A stretch of 64,000 nt of DNA from Actinoallomurus liliacearum (lineage in GTDB: Bacteria; Actinomycetota; Actinomycetes; Streptosporangiales; Streptosporangiaceae): the NCBI RefSeq assembly GCF_039542035.1, contig NZ_BAABHJ010000005.1, positions 1,152,133 to 1,216,132 on the forward strand. Direction: 5' to 3'. Below are positions 44,480 to 52,446 of this stretch, piece by piece; positions within the stretch are counted from its first letter, which is position 1; every line of letters begins with the position of its first letter. A program made the position numbers and the translations under genes. The notes beneath the pieces are model-generated. The model saw only the letters and a program-made list of their open reading frames with translations, did not search any database and had not been told where the DNA came from.

Positions 44480-46522
44480 TCAGTCGATCGTCCACACCGT
44501 GAGATTCCTGCCCCCGCCGGCGAGGGTCCTTCCGTCCGGACTGAAGGCGACGCAGTTGACCCTGGCGTCGGTGCCGGTGTTGAGCGCGGCGACGCTCTTG
44601 CGGCGGGTGATGTCCCACAGCGTGATGGCGCCGTCGGTGAAGCCGCTCGCCAGGACGGCGTTCGGACCGAACGCGACGCAGGTCACGCCGGAGCCGGAGC
44701 CGGTCAGGGTGGCGGTCCTCGTGCGGGTCGTGACGTCCCACAGCGTGATCGTCCCGTCGTTGCAGAGGTTCGCCAGCGTCTTCCCGTCGGGGGCGAACGC
44801 CAGGGAGTGCACGTCGGAATTCGTACGGGCGAGGGTGGCGAGGTTCCCATGGGAGGAGGTGTCCCACAGTTGGAGCAGGCCGTCGCTGCTGGTGTTCCCC
44901 GGGTTGCCGTTGCCGCTCGCGGTGACCAGGATGCCGCCGGAGGGACTGAACGCCAGGGCCGCGACCCAGTGGCCGTCGCCGGTGTGCAGGGTCGCGCTGT
45001 TCGTCCGGGTGGCCGGATTCCACAATCGGACGGCCGGGGCGTCGTACGTGGTCGCCAGCGTCGCGCCGGCCGGGTCGAACGCCACGCAGCTCAGGGAGCC
45101 GTTCCACTCGACGGGGTCCAGGTAGGGAAGGGCGGCGACGGCACCGGTGGCGACGTCCCACAAACTGATCGTCCCGTCGCCGTTGCCCACCGCCAGGCGC
45201 GTCCCGTCCAGGCTGAACGCCGCGGACAGGGTGGCCGTGAACTCGCGGTTGAAAGCGGTGACCTTCGCGAGGGGCCTGCCCCACGGGTTGGTGACCGTGT
45301 GGTGAAAGGTCCTGGCCAACGTCCTGGCGGCCACCTCCCACAGCCTGGCCTTACCGTCGTCGCCGACACTGGCCAGCGTTCTGCCGTCGGGGCTGAAGGT
45401 CACCGATCGCACCTCTCCGCCGCCGTCGAGGAGCGTCACCGGGGGTCCGGGCCGGAGGGGCCTTTCGGTGGCGTCCGGCTTCGGAGTCGTGCTCCGGCCC
45501 GTGTTCTCCGAGCGCAGCATGGAGGCCGCCGGAATGGCCGCGGCGGCCGCGACGCTCAACCCGGCCACCATGAAGTCGCGGCGGCTCGGACGCCACCGGC
45601 GAACGTCCGGCCCCGCGGTCAGCGCCTTGGTGCCGGACCTCGGCCCACGGTCCTGGTGCCGGAGCTCACGGTCGCGTTCGCCGATCATCGCGGTCACGGC
45701 GGGCGGCAGCCACGGACCGCCCATTTCCGCGGGGCCCGCGAACCGGTTCAGGATCTCGGCGAGGCTCGGCCTCTCCTCCGGGTTCTTGGCCAGGCAGGCG
45801 CTGACCAACCCGAACAGGTGGGCGGGGAGCCGGGACAGGTCGGGGTCCTGATGGACGACTCGGTACACGACCGCTTCGGCCGAACCCGTGCCGAAGGGGC
45901 GGGACCCGGTCGCGGCGAACGCGAGCACCGACCCCAGCGCGAACACGTCACTGGGCGGCCCTACCCGGAGTCCGCCGGCCTGCTCGGGAGACATGAACCC
46001 GGGGGTTCCGAGCACGGTCGTCGAGGCTTGGGCGGCGTCCAGCGCACGGGCGATGCCGAAGTCGATGACGCGGGGACCGTCGGCCGCGAGGATGATGTTG
46101 CCGGGCTTGAGGTCACGGTGCACCAGCCCTGCGGCGTGGATCGCGGCCAGCCCCTCCGCCAGCCCCGCCCCCAGCACACCGACCGCCTGGGCGGGCAGCG
46201 GCCCATGGGTGTCGACGGCCTGTTGGAGTGACGGGCCGGAGATGAAGGCGGTGACCAGCCACGGTGGATCGGCGCCGGGATCGGCATCGACCACCGGAGC
46301 GGTGTAGAAGCCGCCGACCCTGCGGGCCGCGGCGACCTCCTGGGCGAACCTACGGCGGAACGACGCGTCGCTCGCCAACTCGGGACGCACGAGTTTCACC
46401 GCGACCAGCCGGCCTCCGCGAGAGCGGGCCAGGTACACCTGGCCCATCCCGCCGCCACCCAGCCGTCCGAGCAGGCGATACGCCCCGACCTGTCGCGGAT
46501 CGCCGACCTGCAGAGGATCCAT
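44480..46522 (-). CDS. Ser/Thr protein kinase with WD40 propeller
   Basis: This 680-residue protein has a Hanks-type kinase domain (about 15-265) with all key parts: GRLGGGGMGQVYLA, VAVKLV, the catalytic loop HRDLKPGNI, DFGIARAL, and GTPGFMSPEQ. A linker with RRDFMVAGLSVAAAAAIPAA (about 312-332) is one hydrophobic helix headed by Arg-Arg. Seven WD40 repeats (about 365-680) follow, each ending like GDGTISLWDVA, enough for a full propeller. Extracytoplasmic sensing by the propeller coupled to kinase activity is inferred. The layout resembles the Thermomonospora PkwA kinase. ATG 46522 gives the family start MDPLQVGDPRQVGAYRLLGR; ATG 46537 is an alternative. Confidence 0.93.
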   Translation of the reverse strand: MDPLQVGDPRQVGAYRLLGRLGGGGMGQVYLARSRGGRLVAVKLVRPELASDASFRRRFAQEVAAARRVGGFYTAPVVDADPGADPPWLVTAFISGPSLQQAVDTHGPLPAQAVGVLGAGLAEGLAAIHAAGLVHRDLKPGNIILAADGPRVIDFGIARALDAAQASTTVLGTPGFMSPEQAGGLRVGPPSDVFALGSVLAFAATGSRPFGTGSAEAVVYRVVHQDPDLSRLPAHLFGLVSACLAKNPEERPSLAEILNRFAGPAEMGGPWLPPAVTAMIGERDRELRHQDRGPRSGTKALTAGPDVRRWRPSRRDFMVAGLSVAAAAAIPAASMLRSENTGRSTTPKPDATERPLRPGPPVTLLDGGGEVRSVTFSPDGRTLASVGDDGKARLWEVAARTLARTFHHTVTNPWGRPLAKVTAFNREFTATLSAAFSLDGTRLAVGNGDGTISLWDVATGAVAALPYLDPVEWNGSLSCVAFDPAGATLATTYDAPAVRLWNPATRTNSATLHTGDGHWVAALAFSPSGGILVTASGNGNPGNTSSDGLLQLWDTSSHGNLATLARTNSDVHSLAFAPDGKTLANLCNDGTITLWDVTTRTRTATLTGSGSGVTCVAFGPNAVLASGFTDGAITLWDITRRKSVAALNTGTDARVNCVAFSPDGRTLAGGGRNLTVWTID

Positions 46523-46920
46523 GGGTGAGCGCCCCATCTGAAAAGAACACCAGTGTCTGTCAGATCGGGTGTGATTCTTCCAGAGACCGGCGCTCCGGCG
46601 AAGCGCCGGAACGTGCCGACGCCGTCGACGGGCGGCGTGTGCCGTTCGAACTTCTGCGCGCGGAGCCTTCCCGGCGGCCGTGCCGGCACCGAACCTAGGA
46701 CCGGTCGCCCGCCGAGCGGACGTCGTGGAACCGCTTCCCGCCGGGGACGCGTACCAAATACTCGGTAACCGCGGTCGTGAACACGGATATAACGCCGCAG
46801 AGCGCCGCCTAGATGCGGCCTATACCGAGCGTTCCGTTCGCCCGAGATTCAGCGGCGAGGCCGCAGATGGGGCAGATCGCCATAAGGCCGCCGTAGGTGC
46901 TCCTCCGAGTGACCGCCGCT

Positions 46921-46959
46921 GCCCCAGTTTCCAAGGCACCGCCTGGGGCGTCTTTTTCT
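46921..46959 (+). terminator. Hairpin with U-tract in the 545-bp kinase/ATPase gap
   Basis: GCCCCAG (46921-46927) and CTGGGGC (46943-46949) form a 7-bp stem, followed by GTCTTTTTCT. It has intrinsic-terminator form on the plus strand although no plus-strand gene precedes it. The gap 46538-47082 holds no supported gene. Confidence 0.45.
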
Positions 46960-47014
46960 AGGCTGTCTACTGTGGCGAGAATTTTCTCGCCACAGTAGAC
47001 GGCCCAGAAAAAGA
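46951..47014. repeat. 64-bp near-perfect palindrome
   Basis: Two 31-bp arms (46951-46981 and 46984-47014) are inverted around TT. Only two of the 31 arm positions fail to match; the central 17 bp (GTCTACTGTGGCGAGAA and its complement) are perfect. The outer tips are TCTTTTTCT and AGAAAAAGA, the reverse polarity of a bidirectional terminator. The origin is unknown: inverted duplication, element end or protein-binding site. Confidence 0.85.
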
Positions 47015-47050
47015 TGACTTCGTGGCGAGCGGTGCATCGTCCGATATTGC

Positions 47051-47076
47051 ACCTATTCATGGCGACCTGAATAGGT
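47051..47076 (-). terminator. Hairpin immediately after the ATPase gene
   Basis: ACCTATTCA (47051-47059) and TGAATAGGT (47068-47076) form a perfect 9-bp stem, 7 bp past the stop of the minus-strand ATPase gene. There is no U-tract, so it may be a processing or stability element. Confidence 0.45.
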
Positions 47077-47082
47077 CGGCCG

Positions 47083-47466
47083 TCATGGCGCCACCCGCGC
47101 CCAGACGACCTTCCGCCGGCCCTCCCGGCGTACGCCCCAGCCGGCGGCCAGTGCCGCCACGATCAGCAGACCCCGTCCGCCCTCCGCGTCCGCGTCGCCG
47201 AACGCGTCCCTGATCTGAGGCTCGTCCGGTGAGGAGTCCACCACCTCGACCAGCAGGGCGCCGTCCTCGGGGATCAGCCGGACCGTGAAGACCTGGCCGA
47301 GCCGGGCCGCGTTGGCGACGAGCTCACCCGTGACGGTGCCCGCGTCCTCCAGTAGTTCCGTCAGGCCCCATTCCCGCAGCCGGTCTTTGAGTACGAGACG
47401 GGCGCAGGGCGCCGCCGCCGTGTTCGGGCTAAGAGATATTTCATACGGAAGACGCGATTCGATCAC
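47083..47466 (-). CDS. RsbW-like anti-sigma/ATP-binding regulator
   Basis: This 127-residue single-domain HATPase_c protein has the N-box GELVANAARLG, in which the usual Asn-His is replaced by Asn-Ala. The G1 box is VEVVDSSPDEP and the G2 box DAEGGRGLLIVAALAAGWGV. Proteins of this kind bind ATP and act as anti-sigma factors or switch partners. The trio with an XRE regulator and DUF397 is common in actinomycetes. It starts at GTG 47466 with GGAAG upstream, divergent from the XRE gene with a 142-bp gap. Confidence 0.85.
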   Translation of the reverse strand: MIESRLPYEISLSPNTAAAPCARLVLKDRLREWGLTELLEDAGTVTGELVANAARLGQVFTVRLIPEDGALLVEVVDSSPDEPQIRDAFGDADAEGGRGLLIVAALAAGWGVRREGRRKVVWARVAP

Positions 47467-47608
47467 GAGACTTCCTCCGCGGTCGACGATTTCTCCTACC
47501 CCTCGCAGGTCGCTGAAGGGATCGCTTCCTCAGCGTGTCGCGCGGCGTTTACCGTCGATACGGTTTCGTCGCTACACATCACAACCGCAGACAAGGGAGA
47601 TCGAAGCG

Positions 47609-48418
47609 ATGGGGCGAGAACGGGAACTCGATCCGCGCGTCTCGGCGATCGCGCAGTACGGATATCGCCTCCGGTATTACCGGAAAAAGGCCAATCTTTC
47701 CCAAGATGCATTAGGATCACGAGTCGGGGTGACCGGCCAGATGATCGGCCACATCGAGACCGCCAAACGACCGACCACCCCGGAGATGTCCAAGGGCTTC
47801 GACAAGCTCTTCGGCCTCGACGCCTACTTCGAAGAGCTCTGGTGGCACGTCCGCCGCGAACAGACCCCGAGCTGGTTCCGCGACTACGTCGCCGCCGAAG
47901 CCCGCGCCGCCTCCATCCGCCTCTTCAACCCACTACTGATTCCCGGGCTTCTTCAGACTGAGGCGTACACGCGCGAAGTACTGCGCGCCGGACAGCAGGA
48001 CGGCAAGTTGGAGCAGCTTGTCGCCGCGCGGCTCGCGCGGCAAGAGATCCTCCAGCGAGAGGAGCCGCCGTGGCTGGTCTTCGTCATCTCCGAGTCGGCG
48101 CTGCGGCGGGTCGTGGGTGGTCCCGAAGTCATGCGTGAGCAGTACGCACGGCTGCTCGCGTTGGCGGAACGGCCGAACATCACGATTCATGTCCTTCCAG
48201 ATGACGCACCCGTCTACCCGTCGGGAGGCTTCACCATCTTCAGCTTTGATGAAGCGCCAGACCTCGGATACGCCGAGGCCGTTAACGGCCATGGCCCACT
48301 GATCGAGCAACGCAAACCGATCGAGGGACTTAAGGTGATGTTCGACCTCATCAGGTCCGCCGCCCTCCCGACGGCGGCGTCGGCAGATCTGATCCGAGCC
48401 CTGATGGAAGGCACGTGA
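47609..48418 (+). CDS. XRE-family regulator with DUF5753 C-terminal domain
   Basis: The 269 residues have an N-terminal helix-turn-helix (LRYYRKKANLSQDALGSRVG, TGQMIGHIETAKRPTTPEMS, about 20-60) and a C-terminal DUF5753-type domain (about 95-265, ARAASIRLFNPLLIPGLLQT and SGGFTIFSF). These are the transcriptional half of actinomycete XRE-DUF397 pairs, and some act as toxin-antitoxin-like or developmental switches (BldB-like systems). ATG 47609 follows AAGGGAGA; the open frame upstream is a shadow of the ATPase gene. The stop overlaps the DUF397 gene by 4 bp (GTGA). Confidence 0.9.
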   Translation: MGRERELDPRVSAIAQYGYRLRYYRKKANLSQDALGSRVGVTGQMIGHIETAKRPTTPEMSKGFDKLFGLDAYFEELWWHVRREQTPSWFRDYVAAEARAASIRLFNPLLIPGLLQTEAYTREVLRAGQQDGKLEQLVAARLARQEILQREEPPWLVFVISESALRRVVGGPEVMREQYARLLALAERPNITIHVLPDDAPVYPSGGFTIFSFDEAPDLGYAEAVNGHGPLIEQRKPIEGLKVMFDLIRSAALPTAASADLIRALMEGT

Positions 48419-48591
48419 GCCCCATGGACAGCTCCTTCCTGGATTGGCGCAAGAGCACCCACAGCGGTCAGGAGGGTGGAGAGTGCGTCGAGGCCGCGAT
48501 TCTCTGGCGAAAGAGCACCCGGAGCGGTCAAGAAGGCGGCCAGTGTGTTGAGGCCGCGGTGCTTGATCGTGAGGATCGGCACAGCGGCTGA
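48415..48591 (+). CDS. DUF397 protein built from a tandem duplication
   Basis: This 58-residue protein is partner to the XRE regulator, coupled by a GTGA overlap; ATG 48424 is an alternative start. The DUF397 signature WRKSTHSGQEGGECVEAAIL (48445-48504) is followed at once by a second copy, WRKSTRSGQEGGQCVEAAVL (48505-48564). The normal second half of DUF397, with the RDSKDPxGP block, is missing. DUF397 proteins are thought to act with their XRE partner; this one keeps only a duplicated N-terminal half, so activity may differ or be lost. Confidence 0.8.
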   Translation: MSPMDSSFLDWRKSTHSGQEGGECVEAAILWRKSTRSGQEGGQCVEAAVLDREDRHSG

Positions 48592-48627
48592 CCGCCGGTT
48601 CACTTCCGTCGCCTAGGGGACGGTTCC

Positions 48628-49584
48628 TTAGCGTTCGTGGCCGGCGTTGAGCCAGGTGATGTAGTCGTGGACGGCGCGCTTAGGGTCGTACGCGGGAGTG
48701 AAGCCGGTGTCCTGGCGGAGCCGGGTGATGTCGAGGTACGGGTCTTCGGCGGGAGCGCCGGGACCGCGGCCGGCGGGTAGGTCGATCGCCGCGTCGGGGA
48801 TGACGGTGCGGATCGCCTCGACGACCTCGGTGTGCTTCGTCACCTGGCCGGAGCCGATGTTGTACGTGCGGTGGTTCAGGCGCTCGGCCGTCTGCAGCAT
48901 GGCGATGGCGCGGCCGCAATCCCTGACGTAGCAGTAGTCGCCGCCGTCGTCGGCGTACGCGGGCCGGCGCGGTGGGGAGAAGTCCGCCGCCTCGCCCCGC
49001 ACCGCCGCGTGCACGAGGCGGGGCACCGGGAAGAACGGCGACTCGGGGCGGCCGAGCGGGCCCCAGATCGCCCCGATGCGCAGGTTGACCGCCTCGAATC
49101 CCGACCGCTCGGCGACCGTGCCCGCCAGCAGTTCGGCACTCTTCTTGGCCGCGGGGATCGGGTGCGTGGCGGTCATCGGAAGGGGAACGTCCTCGCGGAG
49201 CACGGTCTCGTCGACACCGAGGTAGACGCCGACCGTGCTGGCGAGGCTCACGCGTGGCACGCCCCACTCCGTGGCCGCCCGCAGCACGTTCAGCAGCCCC
49301 AGCGTGTTGGCCCGCACCTCGTCCACGGGGGAGTGTGCGCCGAAGAACACCGCGGCGAGGTGCACGATGCCGGTGATGGGGTGGCGCCTGCCGAGGTCGA
49401 GGACCGCGTCGGAGTCGGTGACGTCGAGCGGCTCGACGAAGAGGCGGCCGCCGACCTCGTCTTCGAGGAAGGCGGGGATCCGGGCCGTACGGTGCCGGGT
49501 GAGCACGCAGGACTCGCCGAGGTCGAGCAGCGCGCGGGTGGTGTGGGAGCCGATGAAGCCGAGCCCGCCGGTGATCAGAATCAT
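48628..49584 (-). CDS. Extended SDR (NAD-dependent epimerase/dehydratase type), catalytic Tyr not found
   Basis: The 318 residues include a Rossmann fold with GGLGFIGSHTTRALLDLGES (GxxGxxG at 7-12), the IVHLAAVFFG strand and a Ser/Thr region (LASTVGVY). Where extended SDRs have YxxSK, this sequence has HPIPAAKKSAEL, with the Lys but no Tyr. The YAD/GGDYCYVRDCGRAIAML segment and GSGQVTKHTEVVEAIR are typical of nucleotide-sugar epimerases. Catalysis is doubtful unless another residue serves. It is divergent from MarR with two palindromes between, so repression by MarR is likely. Confidence 0.82.
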   Translation of the reverse strand: MILITGGLGFIGSHTTRALLDLGESCVLTRHRTARIPAFLEDEVGGRLFVEPLDVTDSDAVLDLGRRHPITGIVHLAAVFFGAHSPVDEVRANTLGLLNVLRAATEWGVPRVSLASTVGVYLGVDETVLREDVPLPMTATHPIPAAKKSAELLAGTVAERSGFEAVNLRIGAIWGPLGRPESPFFPVPRLVHAAVRGEAADFSPPRRPAYADDGGDYCYVRDCGRAIAMLQTAERLNHRTYNIGSGQVTKHTEVVEAIRTVIPDAAIDLPAGRGPGAPAEDPYLDITRLRQDTGFTPAYDPKRAVHDYITWLNAGHER

Positions 49585-49606
49585 GCGTGGTTCTCCAAGA
49601 AGATCG

Positions 49607-49652
49607 TTAGCTTGCTAATGAGACCGTAGCGGCGAAATCATTAGCATGCAAT
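49607..49652. promoter_or_regulatory. Two MarR operator sites
   Basis: Site 1 is TTAGCTTGCTAA (49607-49618), a perfect palindrome. Site 2 is ATTAGCATGCAAT (49640-49652), an imperfect match. Both share the TTAGC half and are 33 bp apart, centred between the divergent epimerase-like and MarR genes, as expected for autoregulation and control of the neighbour. Confidence 0.75.
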
Positions 49653-49671
49653 CGACCTTTAGGATCGAGAG

Positions 49672-50115
49672 GTGGACGACTTCCTGACGCTGTTGGTCCG
49701 GACGCACAAGCTGCTACAGGCCGCCTCCGACGAGGCGATGAACAGACACGGCGTCCGGATCGGCCAGAACCTCATCCTGGAGGCGCTCTGGGAGGCCGAC
49801 GGCCTGACGCCGGGCGAGGTGGCGGCACGGGCGCGCCTGCCCATCACGACCCCGACGATCGTGAACACCGCCACGCGCATGGAGGCCGCCGGGCTGCTCA
49901 CCCGCCGCCGTGACCCGAACGACGGCCGGCTGGTCCGCCTCTACTTGACCGACCGGGCCCGCGCCGCCCGGCAGCCCATCCAGGAGGCCCGCCGCCGCCT
50001 GGAGGACCACGCGACCGCCACCCTCACCGACGAGGAACGCGACCACCTCCGCACCGCACTGACCAAGATCATTCAGCGGCTCGACGCCGATCAGGCTGAC
50101 TCAAATAGAGGGTAG
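49672..50115 (+). CDS. MarR-family regulator
   Basis: The 147 residues have the MarR winged helix: ILEALWEADGLTPGEVAARA, TTPTIVNTATRMEAAGLLTR and the wing RRRDPNDGRLVRLYLT. It binds as a dimer to palindromes like those in the upstream gap and usually responds to phenolic ligands. It starts at GTG 49672. Its C-terminal third (49891 to the end) is repeated at 51216-51464 beyond the nucleotidyltransferase module, evidence of a local duplication. Confidence 0.92.
   Translation: MDDFLTLLVRTHKLLQAASDEAMNRHGVRIGQNLILEALWEADGLTPGEVAARARLPITTPTIVNTATRMEAAGLLTRRRDPNDGRLVRLYLTDRARAARQPIQEARRRLEDHATATLTDEERDHLRTALTKIIQRLDADQADSNRG
49891..50100 (+). repeat. Direct repeat, left copy (MarR 3' part)
   Basis: This segment and 51216-51425 align without a gap at an offset of 1325 bp and look more than 90 percent identical by eye. 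Together they bracket the nucleotidyltransferase module. Confidence 0.85.
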
Positions 50116-50194
50116 GGATCCCTCGCCTGGTCACCAGAAGAGCCGGGCGACCCGCGATACGACGCCCTAAACTCCGAGGTGGAGGTGGCGGGCA

Positions 50195-50584
50195 GTGTCT
50201 GATCAGGCATATCGACCGATGACGGTGGCCGATCTCGCCCTGCACTTGGAGAAGGCAACCGACGATGCCATCCGGTGGCGGCTGATCGCTGAATTTCTGG
50301 AGGAGTATCGCCACGAGGGCGTTGAGGGACGTGGACGTCTGCTACTGCGAGAGCCGCGGAGCAGTGGTGATCAACGGTGGGATGTCCTCCTGGCGGCTCT
50401 CGCCGAACACCTGGCCGCACGCGATGGCCGAGGTGCTCCGAGCTGGACCGAAGCGCGCTGTCTCCGGCGATTCTGGTTCCCTTTCAACACGCCGGCCGCG
50501 CGTGTGGACGCGATGGTCCACGCGCCAGCGGCTTTCCGCCGACGCGGAGTGTTCATCGCTCCGCAGGAACTGGAAGTCGCGTGA
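50195..50584 (+). CDS. Conserved partner of a DUF6036-type nucleotidyltransferase (putative antitoxin)
   Basis: This 129-residue protein is mostly helical, beginning MSDQAYRPMTVADLALHLEK with an acidic/Trp stretch (DDAIRWRLIAEFLEEYRHEG) and ending PAAFRRRGVFIAPQELEVA. I do not recognise a named domain. Its frame overlaps the nucleotidyltransferase gene by 4 bp (GTGA), so the two are made together. Small helical protein plus minimal nucleotidyltransferase is the layout of MNT-type or AbiEii-like toxin-antitoxin pairs; an antitoxin role is inference. GTG 50195 follows GGAGGTGG. Confidence 0.6.
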   Translation: MSDQAYRPMTVADLALHLEKATDDAIRWRLIAEFLEEYRHEGVEGRGRLLLREPRSSGDQRWDVLLAALAEHLAARDGRGAPSWTEARCLRRFWFPFNTPAARVDAMVHAPAAFRRRGVFIAPQELEVA

Positions 50585-51120
50585 GTGACATAGTGCCGCT
50601 ACTCGATCGTGAGGACATCGAGAAGGCATTCCGTAGGCTCGGCGATCGTCTCGTCCGTCGTGGAGTCGTCGCGGATGTCTACGTCATCGGGGGAGCGGCG
50701 ATGGCTCTCGCTTACGACGCTCGTCGTTCCACCCGCGATATCGATGCCGTCTTCGAGCCCCACGGCATCGTGCTCGACGAGGCCCGCGATACGGCCAAGG
50801 AGCTTGGTCTTCCGCCCTGGTGGCTGAACGAACAAGCCAGTGTCTACGTCGCGCCTGGCGGTGACCCTTCAGCTCGGCGCGTATTCGACCATCCAGGGCT
50901 TCGTGTATCAGCGGCATCTCCCGAGCACCTGCTTGCAATGAAGGTCATGGCGGCCCGTCGTCGCGATGCCGACGACATCCGGTTCCTGGTCGACCGGCTC
51001 AAGCTCGAGTCCACTTCGGAAATCCTTGCCCTTTGCGCCGAGGTGTTCCCCGACGAGCCCGTGCCCGACCGGGCGCGATTGGTCCTGGAGGACATCTTCG
51101 CTCCAGGTGAAGACTCTTAG
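50581..51120 (+). CDS. DUF6036-like minimal nucleotidyltransferase
   Basis: The 179 residues have the polymerase-beta nucleotidyltransferase core: GG at 37-38 in YVIGGAAMALAYDARRSTRD and the metal-binding DxD at Asp53 and Asp55 (RDIDAVF). A C-terminal helical part (LLAMKVMAARRRDADDIRFL) resembles AbiEii/DUF6036 family members. Such enzymes transfer nucleotides to tRNA or protein and often act as toxins or defence effectors. The GTG overlaps the upstream partner. The pair lies between duplicated MarR ends. The target of modification cannot be told from sequence. Confidence 0.75.
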   Translation: MSDIVPLLDREDIEKAFRRLGDRLVRRGVVADVYVIGGAAMALAYDARRSTRDIDAVFEPHGIVLDEARDTAKELGLPPWWLNEQASVYVAPGGDPSARRVFDHPGLRVSAASPEHLLAMKVMAARRRDADDIRFLVDRLKLESTSEILALCAEVFPDEPVPDRARLVLEDIFAPGEDS

Positions 51121-51215
51121 AAGCCAATGCGGGTCCGCCCGGCACGCGGTGGCGTGTCCCTCGCGCGCCGGGCGATTCGTCGTCAGGAGAGGCGACCGGG
51201 GTGGTCGCCGATCCC

Positions 51216-51464
51216 GGGCTGCTCACCCGCCGCCGTGACCCGAACGACGGCCGGCTGGTCCGCCTCTACCTGACCGACCGCGCCCGCGCCGCCCGGCAGC
51301 CCATCAAGGAGGCCCGCCGCCGCCTGGAGGACCACGCGACCGCCACCCTCACCGACGAGGAACGTCGCCACCTGCGAACGGCGCTCACCAAGGTCATCCG
51401 GCAACTCGACCCGGATCAGACCGCCTCGAGCGGCGAAGAACGGAACGGCCGCCCGGACCGGTAG
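51216..51464 (+). pseudogene. MarR 3' fragment, right copy of a direct repeat
   Basis: This is a continuation of MarR-like sequence from GLLTRRRDPNDGRLVRLYLT to a stop at 51464, matching the end of the intact gene at 49672. It lacks the N-terminal DNA-recognition helix. Preceding bases (GGTGGTCGCCGATCCC) are not related to MarR, so it is a duplicated end rather than a second gene. Confidence 0.85.
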
Positions 51465-51600
51465 TTCTTCCAGTTCCGCCTGGGTCGATGCTTATGACCC
51501 AAACATCACTTGCGCACCGCATGTCGCGTATTCTTGCCGGGCATCTCGACCCTTCGCGGCGGTCCGCCAGGTCGAGGACGGCGGTCGGTGGGAGCGAAGG

Positions 51601-52350
51601 GTGGACAGTGTGGGCGACCTCCAACGGGTTCTGGTGATCATCCCGACGTACAACGAGCGGGAGAACCTGGAGATCATTGTCGACCGGGTCCGCGCGGCCG
51701 TGCCGACGGCCGACATCCTGATCGCCGACGACGCCAGCCCCGACGGCACCGGCGAGATCGCCGACGAGCTCGCCGCTCGCGACGAGCAGGTCCACGTGCT
51801 GCACCGCTCGGGCAAGCAGGGACTGGGCGCGGCGTACGTCGCCGGGTTCGGCTGGGGGCTGGAGCGCGACTTCGAGGTTCTGGTCGAGATGGACGCCGAC
51901 GGCTCCCACCAGCCCGAGGAACTGCCGAGACTGCTCGGCGCCCTCGAGCACAGCGACCTGGCCATCGGGTCCCGCTGGGTACGGGGCGGGGAGGTCCAGA
52001 ACTGGCCGAAGAACCGTGAGGTCCTTTCGCGAGGAGCGAACACCTACGCGCGGCTGATGCTCGGCATCCCCGTGCGCGACTCGACCGGCGGGTTCCGCGC
52101 CTACCGTGCCACCACGCTGCGCAAGATCGGTATTGACGACGTCACCTCCCAGGGCTACTGCTTCCAGGTCGACCTGACGCTGCGGACGGTCCGGTGCGGC
52201 CTTCAGGTGGCAGAGGTGCCGATCACCTTCGTCGAGCGGGAGCGCGGCAACTCCAAGATGAGCCGCGACATCATCGTCGAGGCCTTCCGCCGCGTCACCG
52301 GATGGGGCGTCGCCTACCGCCTGGGAAGCCTCACCGGCCGCCGCCGCTGA
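51601..52350 (+). CDS. Polyprenol-phosphate mannosyltransferase (DPM1/Ppm1 type)
   Basis: The enzyme makes polyprenyl-phosphate mannose from GDP-mannose, the donor for extracellular mannosylation. The 249 residues have VLVIIPTYNERENLEIIVDR, IADDASPDGTGEIADELA, the metal-binding VEMDADGSHQPEE and the acceptor-loop text RDSTGGFRAYRATTLRKIGI. There is no fused lipid or acyltransferase domain, unlike mycobacterial Ppm1. The start is GTG 51601. A membrane protein gene follows 96 bp downstream. It is not part of the glycan cluster at 16-29 kb. Confidence 0.9.
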   Translation: MDSVGDLQRVLVIIPTYNERENLEIIVDRVRAAVPTADILIADDASPDGTGEIADELAARDEQVHVLHRSGKQGLGAAYVAGFGWGLERDFEVLVEMDADGSHQPEELPRLLGALEHSDLAIGSRWVRGGEVQNWPKNREVLSRGANTYARLMLGIPVRDSTGGFRAYRATTLRKIGIDDVTSQGYCFQVDLTLRTVRCGLQVAEVPITFVERERGNSKMSRDIIVEAFRRVTGWGVAYRLGSLTGRRR

Positions 52351-52446
52351 CGGTCGTTCGGTGGCCCCGGCCATCGGAACTCACGGTGGCCCGCACCACG
52401 CGAGCCGTCGCAGAGAACCTTCCTCCCCCCGCACGAGAAGACGCCC

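Noticed and set aside
46809..47060. Minus-strand 83-codon frame containing MAICPICGLAAES
   Set aside because: It crosses the 64-bp palindrome and has no convincing start or homology; a short Cys pair alone is too little to call a gene.
50342..50938. Alternative small frames within the nucleotidyltransferase module
   Set aside because: The GTGA-coupled pair with a GG/DxD nucleotidyltransferase core explains the region.
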